This document shows, one piece after another, positions 27,139 through 36,080 of a stretch of DNA of 64,000 nt. The DNA comes from Streptomyces himalayensis subsp. himalayensis (GTDB lineage: Bacteria; Actinomycetota; Actinomycetes; Streptomycetales; Streptomycetaceae). The stretch's first letter is position 1; the number at the start of each line of letters is the position of its first letter. The notes under the pieces were generated by a model, which worked only from the letters and a program-made list of their open reading frames with translations, made no database searches and was not told the origin of the DNA. The DNA is taken from the NCBI RefSeq assembly GCF_013778455.1, contig NZ_JACEHE010000007.1, positions 186,001 to 250,000 on the forward strand, in the 5' to 3' direction. A program made the translations under genes and the position numbers.

Positions 27139-27846
27139 GGGCTTTCCTCTCCGCGTCCGTTCCCGGGAACACCGGCATGCGCGAGGCGGAAGCTGGTCCG
27201 GTACGGCTGGTCATCGCTCCCCGGCCAGTGCGGTGCGAGCGTGGCAGCCAAGAAAACAAAAATCAAGCACGCCTGCTTTTTAAGCCCTGGATCATCACCG
27301 GCATCTGGCGGGGATGTTCCCTACGGCCCCGGCCACCGACGCCGCTCAGCCACCGGATCTCGACCTCCCGCTGGTTCCACAACCTGCGGGGCGTCGAGGC
27401 CGCCTGTGCACGCGGCCGCAGCGCCGGGCTTCGTCAGCGGTGGACACGCAGAACGTGAAGACCTCAAGCGACGCCACGGCGGCCGGCCGAGACGCCGACG
27501 CCCTATGAGATCAGTACGCGCCCTCTCACCCGGAACAGGCGCTCTCGCCGACCTGCTGTTGTTACCTCTGCGGTGAACTCGAGGGACGGCGACTTGCCGC
27601 GCCTTCGACGGCTCTTCCTCCTTCACCTAGGGCTCACTTGCGGGCGAAAAAACCAAGGGAAGGCCAGGAAAGCAAGGGGGGACAAAACTCTCCCTGCCAT
27701 GGGTCAGCCTGTGGTGCGAGACTTTCGCGTGATCAGCCGCTCTGTCGAGGCGAGCGGTCACCCAGTTTCCCGCGGTGGCGTCGATCTCGTGCCTGGTCTC
27801 CCGCTGGTGTACACGACTGATCCGTCCGTGATGCAAAGGCGAATGT
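27139..27846. other. 708-bp gap upstream of the paoABC operon
   Basis: No gene is supported. A short hairpin followed by T's (AAGCA-cgcc-TGCTTTTT, 27265-27281) could be a terminator on the plus strand. A GGGAC-N6-CTCCC site lies at 27679. A 94-codon frame from 27573 is open but lacks coding character and a ribosome binding site. Confidence 0.45.
27679..27694 (+). promoter_or_regulatory. GGGAG-N6-CTCCC-like site upstream of paoA
   Basis: GGGAC-aaaact-CTCCC, same 5+6+5 layout as the sites at 34286, 35978, 40075, 42581, 61299 and 61381, with one arm mismatch. About 150 bp upstream of the paoA start. Weakest member of the set. Confidence 0.4.
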
Positions 27847-28485
27847 ATGTCCTCTGAACTCCCTGATTCTGCTGTTTCTCCGCCCTCCGGAGCCGGCGAG
27901 TCCACCTCGGGGCCCAGCCGGCGCGCCGTCATCGCCACCGGTGTCGCGGTGGGCGGTGTCGTGGTGGCCGGAGGAACGTTCCTGGCCGGGGCCGAGGAAG
28001 CGCCCGCTACGGGGACGGCCCCTTCCAGCCGTGTGTCCCTGACGGTGAACGGCACCCGGCGGACGGTCACGGTCGACAACCGCACCTCACTGCTGGATCT
28101 GCTGCGCGAGCACTTCGACCTGACCGGCTCCAAGAAGGGCTGCAACGCCGGGGCCTGCGGGGCGTGCACGGTCCTGGTCGACGGGCAGCGCGTGAACTCC
28201 TGCCTGACGCTCGCGGTACGCCTGGAGGGCGCCGAAGTCACCACGATCGAGGGCCTGGCCGACGGTGATCAACTGCACCCGCTGCAGCAGGCGTTCGTCG
28301 ACCAGGACGCCTTCCAGTGCGGCTACTGCACCCCCGGCCAGATCATGTCCGGGGTGGGCTGCATCAAGGAGGGGCACACCGGTTCGCCGGAGGAGATCCG
28401 GGAGTGGATGAGCGGCAACATCTGCCGCTGCGGCTGCTACGTGAAAATCGTGCGCGCGGTCGAGCAGACCGCCGGCCGGAAGTAA
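27847..28485 (+). CDS. paoA: Periplasmic-type aldehyde oxidoreductase, 2Fe-2S subunit (PaoA/YagT-like)
   Basis: 212 residues. The N-terminal Tat signal has the twin Arg at 25-26 (SRRAVIATGVAVGGVVVAGG), so the complex is exported folded. One 2Fe-2S cluster is bound by Cys99, 104, 107 and 119 (CNAGACGAC) and the second by Cys158, 161, 193 and 195 (CGYC, CRC). It passes electrons from the molybdenum subunit. It matches the small subunit of E. coli PaoABC, which oxidises aromatic aldehydes. First gene of a tightly packed operon. Confidence 0.9.
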   Translation: MSSELPDSAVSPPSGAGESTSGPSRRAVIATGVAVGGVVVAGGTFLAGAEEAPATGTAPSSRVSLTVNGTRRTVTVDNRTSLLDLLREHFDLTGSKKGCNAGACGACTVLVDGQRVNSCLTLAVRLEGAEVTTIEGLADGDQLHPLQQAFVDQDAFQCGYCTPGQIMSGVGCIKEGHTGSPEEIREWMSGNICRCGCYVKIVRAVEQTAGRK

Positions 28486-28497
28486 GGAGCCGCTGAC

Positions 28498-29478
28498 ATG
28501 CATCCCTTCTCCTTCACGAAGGCCGCAAACACCCGTGAGGCCCTCGACGCGGGCCGACATGGCGGCCGTTACATCGCCGGCGGCACCACCCTCGTCGACC
28601 TGATGCGCGAGACCGTCGAGCGTCCCGAGACCCTGGTCGACATCAGTGACCTGCCGATGCGCGACGTCAAGGTCACCGAGCGCGGTGGCTTGCGCATCGG
28701 CGCGCTGGTGACCATGTCCGAGGCCGCCGCCCATCCCAAGGTGCGCTCGCTGTACCCCGTCATCTCCCAGGCGCTGGAACTGAGCGCTTCCGCCCAGCTG
28801 CGGAACATGGCCACCATCGGCGGCAACATCATGCAGCGCACCCGCTGCACCTACTTCCGCGACGTCACCGCCGACTGCAACAAGCGCGAGCCCGGCTCGG
28901 GTTGCGCCGCGCTGGAGGGCTTCAACCGTACGCACGCCATCCTCGGAACCTCCGATGCCTGCGTGGCCACCCACCCCTCCGACGCGGCCGTGGCGTTCGC
29001 CGCGCTGGAGGCACGGGTGCATCTGCTGGGCTCGGACGGGGAGCGCCAGGTGTCCTTCGCCGACTTTCTGCTGCGCCCGGGCAGAACCCCGAATCGTGAA
29101 CAGGCCCTGCGGCGGGGTGAGTTGATCACCGGAGTGGAGATTCCGGCGCTTCCGCGCCCGCTGAAGTCCGGCTATCTGAAGGTGCGCGACCGCCAGTCTT
29201 ACGAGTTCGCCCTGACGTCGGCGGCCGTGGCGCTGCACGTGCGGGGCGGGGTGATCCGTGAGGCGAAGGTCGCCGCCGGTGGAGTGGGCACCGTGCCGTG
29301 GAAGCTGCCCGCCGTGGAACGGCACCTCGTCGGTGAGCGTCCCTCGGAATCGTTGTGGACGGCCGCTGCCGCCAAGGCGGCGGAAGGCGCTCGTCCCCTG
29401 CAGCACAACCGGTTCAAGGTCGAGTTGCTGAAGCGGACCGTGGAACGTCAGCTGCGTGTCGTAGGAGGTAGCAAGTGA
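28498..29478 (+). CDS. paoB: Aldehyde oxidoreductase, FAD-binding subunit (PaoB/YagS-like)
   Basis: 326 residues of the CO-dehydrogenase/xanthine-dehydrogenase flavoprotein type. YIAGGTTLVDLMRETV and NMATIGGNIMQRTRC form the FAD site. Cys117, 127, 136 and 155 are spaced as in PaoB, which holds an extra 4Fe-4S cluster. ATG at 28498 has GGAG upstream; the stop codon overlaps the GTG start of paoC by four bases, indicating coupled translation. Confidence 0.92.
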   Translation: MHPFSFTKAANTREALDAGRHGGRYIAGGTTLVDLMRETVERPETLVDISDLPMRDVKVTERGGLRIGALVTMSEAAAHPKVRSLYPVISQALELSASAQLRNMATIGGNIMQRTRCTYFRDVTADCNKREPGSGCAALEGFNRTHAILGTSDACVATHPSDAAVAFAALEARVHLLGSDGERQVSFADFLLRPGRTPNREQALRRGELITGVEIPALPRPLKSGYLKVRDRQSYEFALTSAAVALHVRGGVIREAKVAAGGVGTVPWKLPAVERHLVGERPSESLWTAAAAKAAEGARPLQHNRFKVELLKRTVERQLRVVGGSK

Positions 29479-31670
29479 GTCCCCAGCCGCAGGCAGCCGT
29501 GGGCGCGCCGCTGTCCCGGGTGGACGGCCGGCTCAAGGTCACGGGCAAGGCGCTGTACGCCGCCGAGTTCGATGTCGACGGCGCGGTGCACGCGGTCATG
29601 GTCGATGCGGGTATCGGCCGCGGCCGCATCACCTCCATCGACACCCGTGACGCCGAAAAGCACCCGGGCGTGCTGCGGGTGATCAGCCACCGCAACGCGC
29701 CGAAGCTGCCATACCGCGACAACTCCGGCTCGAACAACCCGCCCGGGCGCAGGCTGCGGGTGTTCCAGGACGACCGGGTGCTCTTCCACGGCCAGCCGGT
29801 CGCCGTCGTCGTGGCCACCACGCTGGAGGCCGCCCAGCACGGCGCGAGCCTGGTCGAGGTCGAGTACGACGCCGAACAGCCCTCGACCGACCTTAACGAG
29901 GGGAAGCCGGGGGAGCCGACGGCCTACGCGCGCGGCGACGCGGATGCCGGGCTGCGCGACGCGGCCGTACGCCTTGACCTGACGTACCAGTTGGCGCGCA
30001 ACCATCACAACCCTATGGAGCCGCATGCCACGATCGCCCGCTGGGACGGCAACAAGCTCACCGTCTGGGACAAGAGCCAGTGGGTGATGGGCACCCACGA
30101 CGAGATCGCCGCGGTGTTCGACCTGCCCGCGGATGCGGTGCGGGTCATCAACCCGTTCGTCGGCGGCGGCTTCGGCAGCGGGCTGCGCTGCTGGCCGCAC
30201 ACGATCGTCGCCGCTCTGGCCGCGCGGGAGACGAAGCGCCCGGTCAAGCTGGTGCTCAGCCGTCGGCAGATGTACTTCGGCACCGGTTTCCGGCCCTCGT
30301 ACGAGTACCGGCTGCGGTTGGGCAGCGACCGGCGTGGTCGGCTGTCCGCCGCGATCCACGAGATCGACGCGGAGACCTCGTCGTACGAGACGTTCACCGA
30401 GGGGGTCATGGCGCCCGGGCAGATGCTCTACAGCATGGCCAACGTCAGCCAGGCGTACCGGCAGGTGCCGCTGGATGTGAATACGCCGATCTGGATGCGC
30501 GGCCCCGGCTTCGCATCGGCGTCGTTCGTCATCGAGTCGGCGATGGACGAGCTCGCCCACAAGCTCGGCCTCGACCCCATCGAGCTGCGTCGGCGCAACG
30601 AGCCGTCCGAGGACGAGGCGAAGAACCTGCCGTTCTCCACCCGGCGGCTGCGTGAGTGCTACACGGTCGGCGCCCGTGAGTTCGGCTGGGATCGCCGTAA
30701 CCCCAGGCCCCGTTCGACCCGTGACGGGAACTGGCTGGTCGGCCTGGGGATGGCGGCCGGCGTCTACGATCCCGGGCGTTTCCCCGCGGAGGCCCGGGCC
30801 CGCCTCGATGCCGACGGCACCGCTGTGGTCGAGGCGGCCACCAGTGACATGGGGCCGGGCACCTACACCTCCCAAACCCAGGTGGCCGCCGACGCGCTCG
30901 GGCTGACCATGCGCACGGTAACCTTCAGGCTCGGCGACTCCCTGTACCCGCAGACCGGCCCGCACGGCGGCTCGTCGACCATGGCCAGCGTCGGCTCCTC
31001 CGTCGTCGACGCCTGCAACCAGGTGCGGCAACAGGCGATCAAACTGGCCGTCGAGGACGAAGCGTCGCCGCTGCACGGAGTGCCGGCCGGCGACATCGTC
31101 GTGCGCAATGGACGGCTGCACGGGAAGGGCAACCCGGCGCGCGGCGAGACCTACCGCAGCCTCCTGGCCCGCCACAACCGCTCCCACCTGGAAGCACGCG
31201 GCAACTACACCGGGCCGCCGACTCCCGAACGGGAGTCCTACTACGCCTACAACGCCACCTTCGCCGAGGTCGCGGTGGACGCGACGCTGGGTCTGGTGCG
31301 AGTGCGGCGGATGCTCGGTGTGTACGACGCTGGCCGGATCATCAGCCCCAAGCTCGCCGAGAGCCAGGCGTTCGGCGGCATCGTGGGCGGCATCGGCACG
31401 GCTCTGCTGGAGCACACGGTCACCGACCACCGTGACGGGCGGATCGTCAACGCCAACCTCGCCGACTACCTGGTGCCGGTCAACGCCGACGTCCCCGAGG
31501 TCCGGGCGATCTACCTGGACGGCGAGGACAACGCCGGCAACCTGCTGGGCGTCAAGGGACTCGGCGAGGTCGTCCAGGTGGGTGTGGCTGCGGCGATCGG
31601 CAACGCGGTCTTCAACGCCACCGGCCGCCGGATCCGCCAACTGCCCATCACCGCCGAGGCGTTGCTCTGA
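29475..31670 (+). CDS. paoC: Aldehyde oxidoreductase, molybdenum-cofactor subunit (PaoC/YagR-like)
   Basis: 731 residues. The fold is the xanthine-oxidase molybdopterin-binding type: GRLKVTGKALYAAEF, PFVGGGFGSGLRCWPH, MRGPGFASASFVIESAMDEL and, near the C-terminus, GVKGLGEVVQVG with the catalytic Glu. The GTG at 29475 overlaps the paoB stop. In the E. coli system a CTP-modified molybdenum cofactor is used, and the XdhC-like gene downstream fits insertion of that cofactor. Substrates are probably aldehydes of plant or aromatic origin (inference). Confidence 0.93.
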   Translation: MSPQPQAAVGAPLSRVDGRLKVTGKALYAAEFDVDGAVHAVMVDAGIGRGRITSIDTRDAEKHPGVLRVISHRNAPKLPYRDNSGSNNPPGRRLRVFQDDRVLFHGQPVAVVVATTLEAAQHGASLVEVEYDAEQPSTDLNEGKPGEPTAYARGDADAGLRDAAVRLDLTYQLARNHHNPMEPHATIARWDGNKLTVWDKSQWVMGTHDEIAAVFDLPADAVRVINPFVGGGFGSGLRCWPHTIVAALAARETKRPVKLVLSRRQMYFGTGFRPSYEYRLRLGSDRRGRLSAAIHEIDAETSSYETFTEGVMAPGQMLYSMANVSQAYRQVPLDVNTPIWMRGPGFASASFVIESAMDELAHKLGLDPIELRRRNEPSEDEAKNLPFSTRRLRECYTVGAREFGWDRRNPRPRSTRDGNWLVGLGMAAGVYDPGRFPAEARARLDADGTAVVEAATSDMGPGTYTSQTQVAADALGLTMRTVTFRLGDSLYPQTGPHGGSSTMASVGSSVVDACNQVRQQAIKLAVEDEASPLHGVPAGDIVVRNGRLHGKGNPARGETYRSLLARHNRSHLEARGNYTGPPTPERESYYAYNATFAEVAVDATLGLVRVRRMLGVYDAGRIISPKLAESQAFGGIVGGIGTALLEHTVTDHRDGRIVNANLADYLVPVNADVPEVRAIYLDGEDNAGNLLGVKGLGEVVQVGVAAAIGNAVFNATGRRIRQLPITAEALL

Positions 31671-31692
31671 CACCACCGCCTCCCTAGACGGA

Positions 31693-31725
31693 TCCGGCAG
31701 CCGAACCCCCCGTACGGCTGCCGGA
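31693..31725 (+). terminator. Terminator hairpin between paoC and the XdhC-like gene
   Basis: TCCGGCAGCCG-N11-CGGCTGCCGGA, a perfect 11-bp stem 23 bases after the paoC stop. It may separate the structural operon from the maturation genes or reduce their expression. Confidence 0.65.
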
Positions 31726-31818
31726 CCCTCCCCGGGCCGCCGCCGCCCATTCGCCCCCGTCGGCGCGGTGGCGGCCCGCTCACCTTCTGCGACAGCGACC
31801 GTCTGCTCTGGAGCCCCC

Positions 31819-32985
31819 ATGCTGAACATCGCGGACACACTGCACCGCTGGTGCCGCGAGGAACGCCCCTTCGCCCTGGCCACCGTCGTCGACGTCACCG
31901 GCAGCGCACCCCTGCCCATCGGTACATCGGTCGCGGTCGACGAGGACGGCAACGCCATCGGCAGCATCTCCGGCGGCTGCGTCGAGGGCGCGGTGTACGA
32001 ACTGTGCCGACAAATTCTCCAGGAGCAAGGCGCCCCACAGCGTGCCCGGTTCGGCTACTCCGACGACGACGCCTTCGCCGTCGGACTGACCTGCGGTGGC
32101 GAACTCGACGTGCTCATCCAGCGCATCGACCGGGCCGCCCAGCCGCATCTCGGAGCAGCGCTCGCCGAGGCGGTCGACGGCCGGCCCGCCGCCGTCGCCC
32201 AGGTCGTCGACGGACCTGAGGGACTGCTCGGCGCCACTGTGAGCGTCCTCGGCGATAGTTGGATCGCCGACAGCGCGCTCGGCGACGGGCCGACCGGCCG
32301 GGTGGTGGCGGACCGTGCCACCGCCCAACTGCGCACCGGGCGCACCGCACTCCTCGCGCTCGGCGGAGACGCCGGCACCTGCCCCGAGAAGCTCTCCGTC
32401 CTCGTCCACACGGCCGCCACGCGCCCCCGTATGCTGATCTTCGGCGCCGTCGACTTCACCGCCGCCCTCGCCCAGGCCGGCCGGTTCCTGGGCTACCGGG
32501 TCACCGTGTGCGACGCCCGCCCCGTCTTCGCCACGCAGGCACGCTTCCCGCACGCCGACGAGGTGGTCGTCGACTGGCCCCACCGCTATCTGGCACAGAC
32601 GGCCGTGGACGCCCGTACCGCGATCTGTGTGCTCACCCACGACGCCAAGTTCGACATCCCCCTGCTGCAGCGGGCACTCGACCTGCCCGTCGGCTACGTC
32701 GGCGCGATGGGCTCCCGCCGCACCCACGAGGAACGTCTTCTCCGTCTGCGCGAAGTGGGCGTCACCGCGGAGCAGTTGGCCCGGCTTCGGTCCCCGATCG
32801 GCCTCGACCTCGGTGCCCGCACCCCCGAGGAGACGGCCATCTCCATCACCGCCGAGATCATCGCCCACGCCGGCCGAGCGAGCGGCTTGCCTCTGGCCCG
32901 CGTCAGCGGCCCGATCCACCGCGTTGCCGGCGCGGTGCCGGAGACAGCGCGGCACCGGGCAGGAACGGCCTCGGGAACATGCTGA
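31819..32985 (+). CDS. XdhC/CoxI-family molybdenum-cofactor insertion protein (PaoD-like)
   Basis: 388 residues. The N-terminal XdhC domain has VVDVTGSAPLPIGTSVAVDE, GSISGGCVEGAVY and GLTCGGELDVLIQ; the C-terminal Rossmann part has MLIFGAVDFTAALAQAGRFLGY, TICVLTHDAKFDIPLLQ-like segments and GYVGAMGSRRTHEERL. Such proteins bind and sulfurate the molybdenum cofactor and hand it to the enzyme. Start ATG at 31819. Its stop codon overlaps the moaA start (ATGCTGA), so the two are translationally coupled. Confidence 0.9.
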   Translation: MLNIADTLHRWCREERPFALATVVDVTGSAPLPIGTSVAVDEDGNAIGSISGGCVEGAVYELCRQILQEQGAPQRARFGYSDDDAFAVGLTCGGELDVLIQRIDRAAQPHLGAALAEAVDGRPAAVAQVVDGPEGLLGATVSVLGDSWIADSALGDGPTGRVVADRATAQLRTGRTALLALGGDAGTCPEKLSVLVHTAATRPRMLIFGAVDFTAALAQAGRFLGYRVTVCDARPVFATQARFPHADEVVVDWPHRYLAQTAVDARTAICVLTHDAKFDIPLLQRALDLPVGYVGAMGSRRTHEERLLRLREVGVTAEQLARLRSPIGLDLGARTPEETAISITAEIIAHAGRASGLPLARVSGPIHRVAGAVPETARHRAGTASGTC

Positions 32986-33968
32986 TCGACACCTACGGCC
33001 GGCAGGCAACCGACCTGAGGGTCTCGCTGACCGACCGGTGCAATCTGCGGTGCACGTACTGCATGCCGGAAGAGGGCCTGCTGTGGCTGGCCAAGCCCGA
33101 TCTGCTCACGGACGACGAGATCGTCCGCCTGATCGACATCGCCGTCACCTCCCTCGGTATCGAGGAGGTCCGCTTCACCGGCGGCGAGCCGCTGCTGCGC
33201 CCCGGTCTGGTCGGCATCGTGGAACGGGTCGCCGCCCTGGCCCCGCGCCCGCAGATGTCCCTCACCACCAACGGCATCGGCCTCAAGCGCACCGCGACCG
33301 CCCTGAAGGCTGCGGGCCTGGACCGGGTCAACGTCTCCTTGGACACGCTGCGCCCGGACGTCTTCAAGACCCTCACCCGCCGGGACCGCCACAAGGACGT
33401 CATCGAGGGCCTGCACGCCGCCCGTGAGGCGGGCCTGACCCCGGTGAAGGTCAACTCGGTCCTGATGCCGGGCCTGAACGAGGACGAGGCCCCGGACCTC
33501 CTGGCCTGGGCCGTGGAACACGACTACGAACTGCGCTTCATCGAGCAGATGCCCCTGGACGCCCAGCACGGCTGGAAGCGCGACGGCATGATCACCGCCG
33601 AGGACATCCTCACGTCCCTGCGCACTCGCTTCGAGCTGACGGAAGAGGGCTCCCGGGCCCGGGGTTCGGCGCCGGCCGAACGCTGGCTCGTGGACAGCGG
33701 CCCGCACCGCGTGGGCGTCATCGCCTCCGTGACCCGCCCGTTCTGCGCGGCCTGCGACCGCACCCGCCTCACCGCCGACGGCCAGATACGCACCTGCCTG
33801 TTCGCCCGAGAGGAGAGCGACCTGCGCGCGGCCCTGCGCTCGGGAGCCCCGGACGAGGAGATCGCGCGGATCTGGCGCGAGGCGATGTGGGGCAAGAAGG
33901 CGGGAGCGGGCCTGGACGACTCGACCTTCGTCCAGCCGGACCGCCCCATGTCAGCCATCGGAGGCTAG
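32979..33968 (+). CDS. moaA: GTP 3',8-cyclase MoaA
   Basis: 329-residue radical SAM enzyme for the first step of molybdopterin synthesis. CNLRCTYC binds the SAM 4Fe-4S cluster; the C-terminal cluster is [18 protein letters not shown]; the chain ends in the GG dipeptide needed by the family. FTGGEPLLRP is the SAM-binding motif. Start ATG at 32979 overlaps the XdhC-like gene. A cofactor-synthesis gene coupled to a molybdoenzyme operon suggests supply on demand. A decayed second copy lies at 47804. Confidence 0.94.
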   Translation: MLIDTYGRQATDLRVSLTDRCNLRCTYCMPEEGLLWLAKPDLLTDDEIVRLIDIAVTSLGIEEVRFTGGEPLLRPGLVGIVERVAALAPRPQMSLTTNGIGLKRTATALKAAGLDRVNVSLDTLRPDVFKTLTRRDRHKDVIEGLHAAREAGLTPVKVNSVLMPGLNEDEAPDLLAWAVEHDYELRFIEQMPLDAQHGWKRDGMITAEDILTSLRTRFELTEEGSRARGSAPAERWLVDSGPHRVGVIASVTRPFCAACDRTRLTADGQIRTCLFAREESDLRAALRSGAPDEEIARIWREAMWGKKAGAGLDDSTFVQPDRPMSAIGG

Positions 33969-33969
33969 G

Positions 33970-34262
33970 CCTGGATCCGCGGGCGGCCACGGCGGCGACC
34001 CGGATGGACGTCACCGGCCTGGACATCGACGACGAGTCCACGGTAACCCGGGTCGTCTACCAGCTCCGCGCCGCCCTTCGGCCCGGCAACTCAGGCGGAC
34101 CGCTGCCGACCACCGGTGGGCAGGTGTACGGGATGGTCTTCGCCCGCTCGGTCACCCACCCGGACACGGGGTACGCCTTGGCCGCCGATGAACTGCGCAC
34201 TCTCGCCGCCCCAGGGCGCCCGGGCCGACGCACTGATCCAGACGCGGGCCGTGTCCGCGTAG
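33970..34262 (+). pseudogene. C-terminal fragment of a MarP-type trypsin-like serine protease
   Basis: ALRPGNSGGPLPTTGGQVYG carries the catalytic-Ser motif GNSGGPL, followed by MVFARSVTHPDTGYALAADE, as in membrane-anchored MarP proteases. His and Asp of the triad and all membrane helices are missing. After ELRTLAA the reading frame is shifted: the natural-looking end QGARADALIQTRAVSA and stop (34260-34262) are in the next frame. Truncated and frameshifted, hence a pseudogene. Confidence 0.7.
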
Positions 34263-34285
34263 CAGTCGCATCGCGCCCAGTAAGG

Positions 34286-34301
34286 GGGAGAGTTTCATCC
34301 C
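34286..34301 (+). promoter_or_regulatory. GGGAG-N6-CTCCC-type operator, upstream of the SDR stub
   Basis: GGGAG-agtttc-ATCCC. The DNA from here to about 34372 resembles that from 40075 to 40165 at many positions (shared TTTCNTCCC, GGNTGTTC, CTCCNCTTTTC, CGCGTGTGAGG), so a whole promoter region was duplicated together with the operator. Confidence 0.55.
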
Positions 34302-34450
34302 CGGTTGTTCTTCTTCCCGGATGATTTTCTCCTCTTTTCGTGCTAGCGCCCGCGTGTGAGGGTCGGAATCGAGTATTTCTCGCCGATGGATCACGCCTTG
34401 GTCATTCCTGTGCGTGGTCATTGAAACCGTTGACGGAACGCAAGGAAACG

Positions 34451-34507
34451 ATGAGCAAGGTCATCTCCATCACCGGCGCCGACCGGGACTCCGAGAGGCG
34501 CCCATGA
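34451..34507 (+). pseudogene. 5' stub of a short-chain dehydrogenase gene, now a possible leader peptide
   Basis: AAGGAAACG-ATG starts an 18-residue frame, MSKVISITGADRDSERRP. Its first ten residues match the start of SDR enzymes (MSKVISITGA, beta-strand plus TGxxxGxG beginning). It ends with TGA overlapping the ATG of the next gene (ATGA). A deletion seems to have joined the SDR promoter and start to the following gene. Confidence 0.6.
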
Positions 34508-35322
34508 CGGCGCAAACGCTGGACCGGCCCGCTCCCACGGTTGCCCCGGAGAGCCGGCCGGTCGTCCCAGAGGGACAGGCACCCGCCATGCGGCCGGGGA
34601 ACCGGAGAGCCCGCAGGGCGTTGTGGTGGGCGGCGTGCCTGGTCTGTGGCGGCCTCGTAGGCCTTGTCCTCGCCATCCTCGGCACGCTGCGCGGGCCGGC
34701 GCCGTCCCGGCTGCGGCGCGGGGCGGTCGCGGCCGGGGCAGCGGTGCAGCTGGCGTCTGGCGGTTCCTTCGCGGTAGCCGGAGCCGACGGTGACGGAGGT
34801 CTGTGGGAGACCACCCGTATGGTGGTCAACGCGCCGGTCTCCGGGGCGGCCCTGCTCTACGGCGTCGGCAAGGGCGGCGAGGTGCATCAGGGCGACAACG
34901 GGACGACCGCTGTGGTCCTGGACGACGGGGTCGTCCGCGCCGGCACCATGTTCGGCACGGTCTTCCTGACCGACCAGCACATGGAGGGGGACTCGCCGCG
35001 CACGCAGCGCCTGGCGGAACACGAGGCCCGGCACGCCGACCAGTGGGCGGCCTTCTCGCTCACCGGCGGGCCTGCCGCCTTCCCTGCACTGTATGCCTTC
35101 GACGAGGCCTTCTTCCCCGGTGCGTTCAACCACTTCGAACGTCAGGCCGGGCTCGATGACGGCGGCTACGACACGCCGTCCGACTGCCCGTCCATCGCCG
35201 GCCGGCTCACCCTTGTCTCCCTCGGGCTGGTCGCAGGCTCGACCCTGGTCGCCCGGCGCAGGCTCCGCGGCCTGTCTCCGGCTGCGACCGGACGTAAGGA
35301 CCTCCCCCGCTCGGCGTCCTGA
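34504..35322 (+). CDS. Membrane protein with HEARH metalloprotease-like motif
   Basis: 272 residues. Two hydrophobic segments (about 40-62 and 73-95), an extracytoplasmic part, and a C-terminal helix (LTLVSLGLVAGSTLVARRRL). Residues 172-181 read EHEARHADQW, an HExxH zinc-site pattern, with acidic residues later (DEAFFP, HFERQAG). Start ATG at 34504 overlaps the stop codon of the 18-codon stub. I do not recognise the family; a membrane-bound metalloprotein is a reasonable but unproven reading. Confidence 0.6.
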   Translation: MTAQTLDRPAPTVAPESRPVVPEGQAPAMRPGNRRARRALWWAACLVCGGLVGLVLAILGTLRGPAPSRLRRGAVAAGAAVQLASGGSFAVAGADGDGGLWETTRMVVNAPVSGAALLYGVGKGGEVHQGDNGTTAVVLDDGVVRAGTMFGTVFLTDQHMEGDSPRTQRLAEHEARHADQWAAFSLTGGPAAFPALYAFDEAFFPGAFNHFERQAGLDDGGYDTPSDCPSIAGRLTLVSLGLVAGSTLVARRRLRGLSPAATGRKDLPRSAS

Positions 35323-36080
35323 CAGCTGGTGAGTGTGCGACCCTTGATGTCGGAGGCAGTCTGAAGCCGACGCAGGACCGGTCGTCGATCCGGCGCTCGT
35401 CTCGCAGGCGGCCTCGGCGGTGCCCAACTCCAGCAACCGCCGTCGTGCCAGATCGGTGTTGCCCCCTCGTACGGGCGCACGATGCGCATCCGGTCGCCCG
35501 GCGGCGCGCAAGGCGAAGACGGTCCGCCGCAGTCCGGGAAGGACCACTGTGGTGCCCGGCACTCCGGTGTAGGCGGCGGCATGTCGTAAGCCCTGCACCA
35601 GACCAGCGTGATGACGGCAGCCCGGTGAGCCCTCAACGGCATAGGAGCCTTGTCCGTTGCGGAAGGTCCGCTGACCGCAGTCGTGCCATACCGCTCAACC
35701 GCTGGGTGGGTGTACGGCCCGGGTAGTGGGGGTGAGAGCCACAAGCGGCCGTTTCGGCCGGTTGGCCACCACCGGTCGCACCCCGCTAGCGACCAACGCG
35801 GCTCCAGTACCTGCGGGTTGAGACTTCGAATACCCGCCCCAACGGGACGGGGGGGGCCTTGTGCATTGCGGGCGTCGATCCCGTCACTCAATCAGGGGCG
35901 ACGTCGCTCAAAGGACTCCCTCGCCGTAAAGCGGCGGCCGCCGAAAGGAAGGTCACTCGCCGCTCCGCCACGAAGCAGGGAGAAAATCCTCCCCCTCACA
36001 GAACGCCCGTGCGGTGCGATGCTCTACGGCGTCCCCGCCCCGCTGCGGTCGTACGTCGCCCTGAAAAGGAATGCAACCGA
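35323..36080. other. 758-bp gap, probably eroded DNA, with an operator near its right end
   Basis: Open frames exist on both strands but none has a recognisable product, a ribosome binding site or consistent codon use. The only element I can support is the GGGAG-type site at 35978. Confidence 0.4.
35978..35993 (+). promoter_or_regulatory. GGGAG-N6-CTCCC operator upstream of MFS gene 1
   Basis: GGGAG-aaaatc-CTCCC, perfect arms, 88 bp before the start of the MFS transporter gene. Confidence 0.6.

Noticed and set aside
27573..27857. 94-codon frame upstream of paoA
   Set aside because: It overlaps the paoA start, lacks a ribosome binding site, and its composition fits a leader region.
35166..35891. 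Minus-strand frame to the left of MFS gene 1
   Set aside because: It overlaps the membrane-protein gene and has no recognisable motif or start signal.
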